A DNA stretch of 64,000 nucleotides, from assembly GCA_963829085.1 (NCBI GenBank), contig CAWHHJ010000012.1, positions 186,001 to 250,000 of the forward strand, in the 5' to 3' direction. Position 1 is the stretch's first letter. Every line of letters begins with the position of its first letter. A model generated the notes under the pieces. That model was not told the DNA's origin. It ran no database searches and saw only the letters and a list, made by a program, of their open reading frames with translations. A program made the position numbers and the translations under genes. This document shows positions 1 through 7,975 of the stretch, piece after piece. The DNA is from PALSA-1004 sp963829085. GTDB taxonomy: Bacteria; Pseudomonadota; Gammaproteobacteria; Burkholderiales; SG8-41.

Positions 1-979
1 CTAGTTCCGCCGTCAGCGGCTCGCGCGCCTTCCCGAGGAAATCGAAGCTGATCTCTTGCGTCAGCGTCGCCATAGCGTCGAGGAATTCCATCAGATACTC
101 GTGCAGCCCGTGATCGATGATTTGCTGCGTCCGTCCATAGTGCAGTCGTGCATGCAATTCGCCGGCCTGGCGCTCGGACTCTTTCTGCGAGTCGTCGCAG
201 AGCTCGCGCAGGATCTCGTAAATCTCGTTCATGCAGGCGTGCATTGAACGCGGTACGTCATCCCGCAGAATCAGCAGTTCGGCCACTTTCATCGGTGTGA
301 TGATGTCGCGGTAGACCTTTCGATAGGCATCGAACGCACTCACAGATCGCAGTAGCGCGCCCCACTGATAGTAATCGACCGCGCCACCGACATCGTCAAC
401 CGACGGCAGCAGCGCATGATATTTGACGTCGAGTATGCGCGCCGTATTATCAGCGCGCTCCATGAAAGTTCCGAGCCGGATGAACTGATAGCCCTCGTCG
501 CGCAACATGGTGCCGAAGGTCACGCCGCGGAACTGATGCGACTGCAGCTTTACCCAGTCGAAGAATTCGCTGAAGCCGCGCTCTTGTATGCTCTCGTACG
601 TCATCTCACGCATCTGCAGCCAGACTTCGTTGAGGTCTTCGTACATCTCTGAGGTGATCGCGCCCCGCACGCTGCGCGCGTTCTCACGCGCCGACTGCAG
701 ACACGCGTAGATGCTGGCCGGATTTGCCGGGTCGAGCACCATGAAGCGCATGACGCTGTCCGGCGTCAGGTTTCCCGGATAGCGCGCGTAATACGCCGTG
801 GCCAATCCGTTCATCACCAGCGGGAGCGCCCATGGCTCGGCCCATTCCTGGCCCTCTTCCAAGACGCGATAAGGCAACAGCGACATGCGATAGGTGACAT
901 CGAGCATGCGCGCGCTGTTTTCCGCACGCTCGATGTCGCGCGACATCCAGTAGAGATTGTTCGCAGCCCGCGCCAGCAT
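1..979 (-). CDS. alpha-E domain protein (C-terminal end beyond the window)
   Basis: The frame is open from an ATG at 979 to the left edge, giving 326 residues without a stop, close to the usual 310-330 of the alpha-E family, so only the last few residues should be missing. Two internally similar helical segments are visible: ERAENSARMLDVTY near residue 18 and ERADNTARILDVKY in the second half, the E-R-A-[ED]-N-[ST]-A-R signature that names the family. It starts 6 bases after the stop of the ATP-grasp gene, so the two are co-transcribed. The known family is all-helical and always paired with circularly permuted ATP-grasp proteins; the pair is predicted to make or modify a peptide, but no reaction is proven. 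Confidence 0.9.
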   Translation of the reverse strand, partial: MLARAANNLYWMSRDIERAENSARMLDVTYRMSLLPYRVLEEGQEWAEPWALPLVMNGLATAYYARYPGNLTPDSVMRFMVLDPANPASIYACLQSARENARSVRGAITSEMYEDLNEVWLQMREMTYESIQERGFSEFFDWVKLQSHQFRGVTFGTMLRDEGYQFIRLGTFMERADNTARILDVKYHALLPSVDDVGGAVDYYQWGALLRSVSAFDAYRKVYRDIITPMKVAELLILRDDVPRSMHACMNEIYEILRELCDDSQKESERQAGELHARLHYGRTQQIIDHGLHEYLMEFLDAMATLTQEISFDFLGKAREPLTAEL

Positions 980-984
980 TGCGG

Positions 985-2424
985 TCACCCTTCCATGACC
1001 CAGGTGTCCTTCGTGCCGCCGCCCTGCGACGAATTGACCACGAGCGAGCCGTCGCGCAATGCGACGCGCGTGAGGCCGCCCGGCACAAGCGTTACTTTTT
1101 TGCCGGATAGCACATAAGGACGCAGATCGACGTGGCGCGGCGCGACGCCCGACTGAACGAAAGTCGGGCATGTCGATAACGCGAGCGTTGGCTGCGCGAT
1201 GAACTCTGCCGGGTTGCCAATAATGCGCGCCCGATACGCCTCGAGTTCCACCTTGGTTGCCGCCGGTCCGACCAGCATGCCGTAGCCACCCGAGCCCTGA
1301 ACCTCCTTGACGACGAGCTCGGGCAAATTTGCAAGCACGTACTTGAGATCATCCGCTTCCGACAGCCGGTACGTGGGCACGTTCTGCAGGATCGGCTCCT
1401 GATTCAGATAAAAGCGGATCATGTCCGGCACGTATTTGTAAGTAGACTTGTCATCCGCCACGCCGGTACCTATGGCATTAGCCAGCGTTACATTGCCGGC
1501 ACGGTAGGCGGAGAAAAGCCCGCGCACGCCGAGCGTCGACTCGGGTTTGAATGCAACCGGATCGAGATAATCATCATCGATGCGGCGATAAATGACATGC
1601 ACCCGTTGCGGACCATGCGTCGTGCGCATGTAAGCGAAATCGTCGACTACGAAAAGATCCTGCCCTTCGACCAGCTCGATACCCATCTGCTGGGCAAGGA
1701 ACGCATGCTCGAAGTACGCGCTGTTATACGATCCGGGTGTCAGCAACACCACTGTCGGATCTGCGACGCCCTCCGGCGCAACTGCGCGCAGGTTGTCCAG
1801 CAGGACGTTGGTGTAATGATCGATGGGCGCGATCGAGGCGCGTACGAATAGCTCGGGAAACAGCCGCATCATCATTTTGCGGTTTTCGAGCATGTACGAG
1901 ACACCCGACGGCGTGCGTAAATTGTCCTCGAGCACATAGAACGTATCGGGTCCGACCATGACGATGTCGATCCCTGCAATGTGTACATAGACGTCGGACG
2001 GCACGTTGATGCCGCGCATCTCATGGCGGAACAGCTTGTTGTTGACAATCTGCTCGGCCGGAATGATGCCGGCGCGGATGATGTCCTGGCCGTGGTAGAT
2101 ATCGTTGAGGAATGCGTTGAGCGCGCGCATGCGTTGACAGCACCCGTCCGAGATCACTTTCCACGCGGCCGGGCGAATCACGCGCGGGATGATGTCGAAG
2201 GGAATCGAGCGCTCAACGCCTGTTTCATCGCCATACACCGCAAAGGTGATGCCGTGACGCGCATAAAGCGTGTCGGCTTCTTTTTGTTTCTGCAGCATGA
2301 ACTCAACGGGTTTTGCGCTGAGCCACGCGGCGTAATCCGCATAGTGCGTATGCGGCGCTCCATCGCCGTCATACATTTCGTTGTAGTAGCGTGGCTTCAA
2401 TGGGCCGTTTGCAAGCATGTTCAT
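985..2424 (-). CDS. circularly permuted ATP-grasp type 2 protein
   Basis: This 479-residue protein belongs to the circularly permuted ATP-grasp group (formerly DUF404/DUF407), predicted ATP-dependent carboxylate-amine ligases. Visible family marks are an N-terminal HYADYAAWL segment, EDNLRTPSGVSYML mid-protein, a glycine-rich nucleotide loop QGSGGYGMLVGP, and the C-terminal SSQGGGTKDTWV block. I chose the ATG at 2424 (weak GGGA upstream) over an in-frame GTG at 2454, because the extra ten residues are not typical. It lies directly upstream of the alpha-E gene with a 5-base gap. In many proteobacteria this pair is joined by a transglutaminase-like protein and the proteasome-like Anbu peptidase, which would lie left of this window if present. 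Confidence 0.93.
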   Translation of the reverse strand: MNMLANGPLKPRYYNEMYDGDGAPHTHYADYAAWLSAKPVEFMLQKQKEADTLYARHGITFAVYGDETGVERSIPFDIIPRVIRPAAWKVISDGCCQRMRALNAFLNDIYHGQDIIRAGIIPAEQIVNNKLFRHEMRGINVPSDVYVHIAGIDIVMVGPDTFYVLEDNLRTPSGVSYMLENRKMMMRLFPELFVRASIAPIDHYTNVLLDNLRAVAPEGVADPTVVLLTPGSYNSAYFEHAFLAQQMGIELVEGQDLFVVDDFAYMRTTHGPQRVHVIYRRIDDDYLDPVAFKPESTLGVRGLFSAYRAGNVTLANAIGTGVADDKSTYKYVPDMIRFYLNQEPILQNVPTYRLSEADDLKYVLANLPELVVKEVQGSGGYGMLVGPAATKVELEAYRARIIGNPAEFIAQPTLALSTCPTFVQSGVAPRHVDLRPYVLSGKKVTLVPGGLTRVALRDGSLVVNSSQGGGTKDTWVMEG

Positions 2425-2701
2425 GAAATTTCCCGATAGCAATGCGTGTGCCACCGCGACATATGCCGTCCATGCGGAAACGGATCGCTGCCGGGCGATT
2501 CGCGCCCGTTGTTTATAGAAATATTACGCCGATTGCGTAGCGCCGGACCTATGTTAGCGGAATTGCGACGGTGCATCATATTCGCGGATACGCTCGATCG
2601 ATGCACCAGGAACGTTCCGCGATGCGATCAATGCCTGATTATGGTGCGCCATCCGGCCCCACAGGGCCCACTCCCCGCGCCGCATACGCATAGAATGCCG
2701 C

Positions 2702-3565
2702 ATGCGGATCTGCAAATACTTCGCAGCCGTCTTTATGGCTCTTGCTCTTGCCGCCTGTTCGCCGCTTGCGATCATAAATGCAGGCGTTCCAAATGATACC
2801 TACCGCGCAACGACCGCAATTGCTTATGGGTCGAATGCACGCGCTCGTCTCGACGTCTATCAGCCGGTCGATCCGAATAACTCGTCGCCCGTCGTCGTAT
2901 TCTTTTACGGCGGCAACTGGGACAGCGGCGACCGCCGCGATTATCGATTCGTCGGAGAAGCGCTCGCATCCAAGGGCATCGTTGCAGTGCTCCCGGACTA
3001 CCGGTTGTATCCAGAAGTGCGCTATCCGGATTTTTTAAGCGACTGCGCGCAGGCGGTGCGTTGGACAATAGACCATATTGGCAAATACGGGGGCGACGCA
3101 CGGCGATTGATCCTGATGGGCCACTCCGCCGGCGCATACAATGCAGCGATGCTTGCCTTGAATGCGCAATATCTCAGAGATGCAGGCGTCGACAGCGAGC
3201 GCATCGCAGGCTTCGTTGGACTGGCCGGTCCTTACGATTTTCTGCCGCCGCGAGGCGCGATTACGCGCGCCGTATTTGGTTATCCCGACATTCCGGTCAC
3301 AACGCAACCGATCCACTTCGCTTCGATTGGCGCGCCGCGCGGCCTTATCCTGAGCGGAGCGCGGGACGACGTCGTGGATCCAGGTAATAGCAGGCGGCTG
3401 GTCGCACGCTTGCGGCACGCAGGTGCGCCGGTACATGAAATAGAGTATCCGGCGCTCGATCATCATACGCTGGTAGGCGCATTGGCAGCGCCGCTGCGCA
3501 GCCGGTACGGCCCGGTGCTCGAAGACATCGCCAGATTTGTAAATGAAACGCCAGTCGTGCGCTGA
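2702..3565 (+). CDS. alpha/beta-hydrolase lipoprotein (carboxylesterase-like)
   Basis: A 287-residue predicted lipoprotein esterase. The N-terminus has a short hydrophobic leader ending in a lipobox LAAC with Cys19 as the lipidated residue, so the protein should be membrane-anchored in the periplasm or outer membrane. The fold is that of the BD-FAE/carboxylesterase group: oxyanion region FFYGGNWDSGD near residue 68, nucleophile elbow GHSAG with Ser142, acid in SGARDDVVDP (Asp222 or Asp223) and His254/255 in DHHTLVG. It is divergent from the ATP-grasp gene. There is no good ribosome site before the ATG, and a TAGAAT hexamer sits only about 7 bases upstream, so a leaderless transcript is possible. 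The substrate cannot be read from the sequence. Confidence 0.88.
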   Translation: MRICKYFAAVFMALALAACSPLAIINAGVPNDTYRATTAIAYGSNARARLDVYQPVDPNNSSPVVVFFYGGNWDSGDRRDYRFVGEALASKGIVAVLPDYRLYPEVRYPDFLSDCAQAVRWTIDHIGKYGGDARRLILMGHSAGAYNAAMLALNAQYLRDAGVDSERIAGFVGLAGPYDFLPPRGAITRAVFGYPDIPVTTQPIHFASIGAPRGLILSGARDDVVDPGNSRRLVARLRHAGAPVHEIEYPALDHHTLVGALAAPLRSRYGPVLEDIARFVNETPVVR

Positions 3566-3586
3566 TAGCGCTGTTCGAAATCAAAA

Positions 3587-3615
3587 TTGCCGGCAGATCG
3601 CACCTCTTGTATATG
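3587..3615 (+). promoter_or_regulatory. possible sigma-70 promoter for the VOC gene
   Basis: TTGCCG at 3587-3592 and TATATG at 3610-3615 are separated by 17 bases, each matching four of six consensus positions. A transcript would start near 3622, leaving a leader of about 36 bases that includes the GAGGAG ribosome site at 3645-3650. Found by eye only. Confidence 0.35.
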
Positions 3616-3657
3616 TATCGGGTGCTGCCACGATCGGCAGCGTTGAGGAGTGATCAC

Positions 3658-4086
3658 ATGGGAAAGTTGCGCCATATCGCAATGCAGGTGCCCGATCCGC
3701 AAAAAGCGGCCGAATTCTATATGCGCGTCTTTGGCATGGCAAAAGTGGGCGAAACGGATTGGGAGAACGCCCGCGGCGTTTATCTCAGCGACGGTGTCAT
3801 CAATCTGGCACTGCTTGACTATAAAACCGTCGAGGCCGCCGGCGAAGATCGCGGTTGTGGATTCGTCGGCCTCCATCACATCGGTTTCTGGGTGGATGAT
3901 GTCGCGGCAACGCGCCGCTCAATCGAGGCGGCAGGTGGCAAATACTGGATGGGCGAGCCGGTGACAGGCGGTGGTTTCTACGAAGTGAAATATCGCGACC
4001 CGAACGGCGTCGTCGTCGACATTACCGAGAATGGGTGGGGCGGTGCGACGAAGGATGTCGTCGCAGCGAACGAGGCGGCCGCCTGA
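3658..4086 (+). CDS. VOC (glyoxalase/bleomycin resistance/dioxygenase) family protein
   Basis: A 142-residue vicinal-oxygen-chelate protein with two beta-alpha-beta-beta-beta modules: the first opens with LRHIAMQVPDPQ, the second with LHHIGFWVDD, and the protein closes with the typical DPNGVVVDITENG. Candidate metal ligands are the histidines at the start of each module and the glutamate in ITENG. The start at 3658 is fixed by a GAGGAG ribosome site seven bases upstream; a longer in-frame start at 3607 would lie before that site and lacks family similarity. Substrate unknown: the family includes glyoxalases, extradiol dioxygenases and methylmalonyl-CoA epimerases. The neighbouring minus-strand gene ends 26 bases downstream, so the two converge. 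Confidence 0.88.
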   Translation: MGKLRHIAMQVPDPQKAAEFYMRVFGMAKVGETDWENARGVYLSDGVINLALLDYKTVEAAGEDRGCGFVGLHHIGFWVDDVAATRRSIEAAGGKYWMGEPVTGGGFYEVKYRDPNGVVVDITENGWGGATKDVVAANEAAA

Positions 4087-4112
4087 ACGCTGTCATTTGA
4101 ATACTCAAGTGG

Positions 4113-4973
4113 TCACCGCCTCATACGTTTGCGCGTGTCTTCGGCAACGACTTGCATCAGGCGGCCGATATCTTGTTTGACCCGTGCAAAGCCGGGCGTC
4201 GCGCGGAAAGTATTGATGTCCATGTACAGCTTCTTGTTGATCTCGAAGTGGATGCTGTCGATGCGGTGCGCCGGATCGCCGTAACGCCGGATCAGCTCGT
4301 TGCCGAAATACGGATCGTTAATCGCCACGCTGTAGCCGAAATTGCGCAGTGTGGCTGCAATAAGGTCGACGAATTCGCGTGACGACGTAACGCCGTTCAA
4401 GTCGCTGATGCAGAAATCGGCGCGCGGTTTACCGGGATCGATGTGCGTCGGCGCGCCCACCGCCGACATGCAATGCCCGGAAATATGCCGCAGCACGCCA
4501 TAGCGGTCGTATAACGCATCCACAATGCGCTTCATTTCGCGATGATAGGGCCGATAGTATGTGGCGAGGCGCTCTTCGACTTCCGCTACCGTCAACTTGC
4601 GCTCCTGCATCGCTTCTCCATAACGCGATTTTGTTTTGATGAGGCCGAGACCCTTCAAGGTTCGCAGATGCGGCTTGAGCGGAACAGGCCACTCACCATT
4701 CAGGATGGCGGGATCAAGATCGAGCTCGTGGCGGTTGACGTCGACGAACGTATGCGGAAAGCTGCAGTACAGATAGGTCGCGCCATAAGAGGGCGAGTCC
4801 GCGAACAGATCGTCGACATACATGGAAACATTGTCATGCAGCGCAGTGAATGGAATCGGCGAACGGAATTCGCGCGGATATTCGACTCCGCTTTTCGAGA
4901 CATCGACAAACAGCGCGAGCGGTTCGCCTTCCGGCTCGCGACGCTGATAAATTCCGCGCTCCACGAATATCAT
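4113..4973 (-). CDS. N-formylglutamate amidohydrolase family protein (copy 1)
   Basis: A 286-residue member of the N-formylglutamate amidohydrolase (HutG/FGase) family, which hydrolyses N-formylglutamate to glutamate and formate in one branch of histidine breakdown. Family features seen are VDVSKSG near the N-terminus, the VDVNRHELDLDP segment, ISGHCMSAVGAPTH (candidate zinc-binding His and Cys), DFCISDLNG, and HFEINKKLYMD near the C-terminus. It is the last gene of a three-gene minus-strand group, 22 bases after a Bug receptor, and is paralogous over its whole length to the gene at 5992-6852 (about 60% identical by eye). No other hut genes are nearby, so a different N-formyl or N-acyl substrate is quite possible. 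Confidence 0.9.
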   Translation of the reverse strand: MIFVERGIYQRREPEGEPLALFVDVSKSGVEYPREFRSPIPFTALHDNVSMYVDDLFADSPSYGATYLYCSFPHTFVDVNRHELDLDPAILNGEWPVPLKPHLRTLKGLGLIKTKSRYGEAMQERKLTVAEVEERLATYYRPYHREMKRIVDALYDRYGVLRHISGHCMSAVGAPTHIDPGKPRADFCISDLNGVTSSREFVDLIAATLRNFGYSVAINDPYFGNELIRRYGDPAHRIDSIHFEINKKLYMDINTFRATPGFARVKQDIGRLMQVVAEDTRKRMRR

Positions 4974-4995
4974 GCGGTTTCCTTGTGCATCATCG

Positions 4996-5982
4996 CTAGT
5001 CAGCTTTAACTTTGTTGTCTTTAATTACCCGTGACCACTTTGCGAGCTCCGCTGAGATGAAGGCGGCAAAATCCGCGGGCGCGTTGCCCGCCACCTCGTG
5101 CCCCATCGCGGTCAGCCTGGTCTTGACGTCGTCTGCTGCCATCGCACGGCGAAGTTCGGCGTTGAGCCGATCGACGATGGCTGTCGGGGTTCCCGCCGGA
5201 GCCACAATGCCGAACCAGCCGGCGACCTCAAAGCCGGGCAGGCCGGACTCTGCCACACTGGGAATGTCCGGCAGAACGGAAGAGCGCTGCTTTGTAGTCA
5301 CCGCAAGCACTTTGACGCGGCCCGACCGTATCGGTGTCAGCGCCGTCGACAGCGAGTCGAACATGATCTGTACCTGGCCTGCGATCAGATCGACTTGAGC
5401 CGGGGCGCCGCCTTTATACGGCACATGCACGAGTTCGACTCTTGCCATTGACTTGAACAATTCGCCGGCGAGATGGAACGTCGTCCCGTTGCCGGCCGAT
5501 GCGTAATTCAGTTGTCCGGGGCGGCGCCGCGCCAGAGCAATCAGCTCCTGCACACTGCTGACAGGTAGCGACGGATGTACGATCAGCGCATTGTTCAGCA
5601 GCACCATGCGTGTAACCGGTGCGAAGCTTTTGACCGGATCGAATGGCAGACCGGTGTTAAGGCCGGGCAGTATCGAGAACAGCGCGCTCGTTGCCAGCAG
5701 CAATGTATAACCATCGGGTGGGGCCTTTGCGACCATTTCGGCGGCAATGACGCCGGATGCACCCGGGCGGCTGTCGAGAATCATCGGCTGCCCGAGCCGC
5801 GATGCAGCGTTCTGCGTGATTGGCCGCGCGACGCCTTCTGAAGCGCCGCCGGGCGGAAATGGCATGACGAGGCGGATGGGCTTTTCGGGAAAGCCTTGCG
5901 AGTAACTAAGCGAACAACTGATCCACAAAAGCAACCACGCGATGCCAGCAGGTCCGGCATTGCGCAACGTGTGCGTGGACAT
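4996..5982 (-). CDS. Bug/TctC-family periplasmic solute receptor
   Basis: A 328-residue tripartite tricarboxylate transporter receptor homologue. A hydrophobic signal peptide ends near YSQG at about residue 29, followed by the mature FPEKPIRLVMPFPPGG start typical of the family, then DSRPGAS, PPDGYTLL, VHVPYKGGAPA, LPDIPSVAESGLPG and a C-terminal LAKWSRVIKDN. Two binding-loop positions differ from the usual pattern: Glu replaces Asp after PPGG (GGASEG), and Ser replaces Asn before RPGA. The start is the ATG at 5982; a GTG directly before it is less likely. It sits between two formylglutamate amidohydrolase genes with gaps of 9 and 22 bases, so its ligand may be the substrate of those enzymes. 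Confidence 0.92.
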   Translation of the reverse strand: MSTHTLRNAGPAGIAWLLLWISCSLSYSQGFPEKPIRLVMPFPPGGASEGVARPITQNAASRLGQPMILDSRPGASGVIAAEMVAKAPPDGYTLLLATSALFSILPGLNTGLPFDPVKSFAPVTRMVLLNNALIVHPSLPVSSVQELIALARRRPGQLNYASAGNGTTFHLAGELFKSMARVELVHVPYKGGAPAQVDLIAGQVQIMFDSLSTALTPIRSGRVKVLAVTTKQRSSVLPDIPSVAESGLPGFEVAGWFGIVAPAGTPTAIVDRLNAELRRAMAADDVKTRLTAMGHEVAGNAPADFAAFISAELAKWSRVIKDNKVKAD

Positions 5983-5991
5983 CACGCTGAT

Positions 5992-6852
5992 CTAGCGCCT
6001 CGCCCGCGAACGCGAGTCGTCAGCGATGACTTCGAGCAGTCGATCGACATCGGATTTCAACCGCTCGAAATTATTCGTAGGCTTGAACGTCTTCGTATCC
6101 ATGAAGAGCTTTTTGTTGATCTCGATCTGAATACTATCGGCGCCTCGGGCGGGATCGCCATGCCGATGAATGAGCTCATTGCCGGGGTACGGCTGATTGA
6201 CGCTCACGCTGTATCCCATGCCCTCGAGCGTATTGACGATGAGTGTTCGAAAATGCGGCGACGCGGTCTTGCCATGCAGGTCGCCGATGCAGAAGTCAGG
6301 TCTCGGTTTGCCGGCGTCAGGATGCGTTGGCGCGCCGACTGCGGACATGCAGTGACATGAGACTTGCCGCACCGCGCCGAAGCGCGCGTAGAGATCAGCA
6401 ACGATGCGAGCAAGCTCGCGGTGATAAGGACGATAGTATCCGTCGAGACGTTCGGTGATCTCTTCCACCGTGAGCTTGCGCTCCTGAAATGGCTCACCGT
6501 GGCGCGACTTGCTCTTGATCAAGCCCAGGCCTTCGAGCGTGCGCGGCGTTGGCTTCAGTTGCACGGGCCATGCGCCATCGACGACGCCGGGATCCATGTC
6601 GAGCTCGTTTCGATTGACGTCTATCCACGTATTCGGAAAAGTGCAGTACAGCAGAGTTGCGCCGACTTGCGGCGCGTGAGCGAACAAGCGGTCGACATAC
6701 ATCGACACGTTGTCATGCACCGTCGAGAAAGGCAGCGCGGAACGATATGTCTCTGGATATTCGCGCCCGCTGCGCGATACGTCTACAATCAGCGGCGCCG
6801 CTGCGGCGGTCGGTTCATAGCGAAGAAACAATCCGGGTTGCGCGTGTATCAT
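5992..6852 (-). CDS. N-formylglutamate amidohydrolase family protein (copy 2)
   Basis: A 286-residue protein of exactly the same length as the gene at 4113-4973 and similar throughout: VDVSRSGREYP, HDNVSMYVD, IDVNRNELDMDP, SCHCMSAVGAPTH and IEINKKLFMD all have counterparts. It is the first gene of the group with the Bug receptor and copy 1, reading away from the plus-strand gene at 6977. Keeping two copies around one receptor suggests two related substrates, or divergence after a duplication that placed the receptor in the middle. The family reaction is removal of a formyl group from an N-formyl amino acid; the actual substrate here is inferred only. Confidence 0.9.
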   Translation of the reverse strand: MIHAQPGLFLRYEPTAAAAPLIVDVSRSGREYPETYRSALPFSTVHDNVSMYVDRLFAHAPQVGATLLYCTFPNTWIDVNRNELDMDPGVVDGAWPVQLKPTPRTLEGLGLIKSKSRHGEPFQERKLTVEEITERLDGYYRPYHRELARIVADLYARFGAVRQVSCHCMSAVGAPTHPDAGKPRPDFCIGDLHGKTASPHFRTLIVNTLEGMGYSVSVNQPYPGNELIHRHGDPARGADSIQIEINKKLFMDTKTFKPTNNFERLKSDVDRLLEVIADDSRSRARR

Positions 6853-6976
6853 TTCAGTGTCCGCGTAGCGTGGAGCTTGCAGTGGTAGCGGCCGTTAGTT
6901 TAGTCGATCGACGCAATCGACATGTTTGCACCGCCGCGGCTGCATCACATTTTGGCCAATAACGGAGTTGATGACG

Positions 6977-7936
6977 ATGAAGCGATGCCTGCTCCTCGCG
7001 ATGCTGATCACAACTGCAGTAGCGGCCGGCGCGGCGGATTTTCCGGTCCGACCGATACGCATGGTCGTCCCATTCGGAGCAGGCAGCAATTCGGACTTAC
7101 TGGCGCGCACGGTCGCGGTTCGCATGGCGGAGACCTGGGGACAGCAGGTCGTGGTGGACAACCGGCCCGGTGCCGGCGGGAATATCGGAACCGATCTCGT
7201 TGCCAAAGCGCCACCCGACGGCTACACGATTGTGCTCGGCGCTGCAAGTGTACTGGCGATCAATCAAAGCCTTTATACGGTGATGCCATACGACAGCAAT
7301 ACTGCGTTTGCTCCGATTACGAATATGGTAAAGACCACCAACATGCTGATTGTGACGCCCGCACTGCCCGTCAAATCGGTGAGCGACCTCATCGCTTATG
7401 GGAAAGCAAATCCGGGCAAGCTCACATATGCCTCGGCAGGCGCCGGCGGCACCATCCATCTGTCGGCTGAACTGTTCAAATCCATGACCGGCATCACTAT
7501 GGAGCACATCGCTTATAAATCCAGTCCGCTCGCGCACATCGACATGATCAGCGGCCAGGTGCATGTGATGTTCGATGCCATGCCGACGGCGCTGCCGCAA
7601 GTAAAAGCGAACCGCCTACGTCCACTTGCAGTAACGACAGCGAAGCGTTCGCTGCAAATGCCGGAGTTGCCGACAGTCGCAGAAGCGGGCCTGCCGGGCT
7701 ACGAGGCTGCAGGCTGGTTCGGATATGCCGCTCCCGCGCGTACGCCGCGCGACATCATCGGCAAACTGAACACTGAAATCGTGCGCATTCTGAAGCTGCC
7801 CGATGTACGCGAGAGGCTTATCGCGCAGGGCGCGGAACCCGTCGGCGACAGTCCCGAAGAGTTTGCCAAGTTCATTCAATCGGAAGCCGCAAAGTGGGGC
7901 AAAGTGATCAGGGCGCTCAATCTCAAGATTGAGTAA
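6977..7936 (+). CDS. Bug/TctC-family periplasmic solute receptor
   Basis: A 319-residue receptor with a signal peptide (MKRCLLLAMLITTAVAAGA) followed by mature DFPVRPIRMVVPFGAG. Family marks include NRPGAGGNIGTDLVAKAPP, DGYTIVLG, LSAELFKSMTG, LPTVAEAGLPGYEAAGWFG and WGKVIRALNLKIE. The first ligand loop reads GAGSNSD instead of the usual PGGxxD. I chose the ATG at 6977 because the GGAG at 6964-6967 is nine bases away; an ATG at 6971 is possible but only three bases from that site. It opens the long plus-strand run and is followed 39 bases later by a Gfo/Idh/MocA dehydrogenase, which may act on the same ligand. Confidence 0.92.
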   Translation: MKRCLLLAMLITTAVAAGAADFPVRPIRMVVPFGAGSNSDLLARTVAVRMAETWGQQVVVDNRPGAGGNIGTDLVAKAPPDGYTIVLGAASVLAINQSLYTVMPYDSNTAFAPITNMVKTTNMLIVTPALPVKSVSDLIAYGKANPGKLTYASAGAGGTIHLSAELFKSMTGITMEHIAYKSSPLAHIDMISGQVHVMFDAMPTALPQVKANRLRPLAVTTAKRSLQMPELPTVAEAGLPGYEAAGWFGYAAPARTPRDIIGKLNTEIVRILKLPDVRERLIAQGAEPVGDSPEEFAKFIQSEAAKWGKVIRALNLKIE

Positions 7937-7975
7937 TCCGCGGCAATCATGTTTTAAGCATCACAGGAAAAAACC

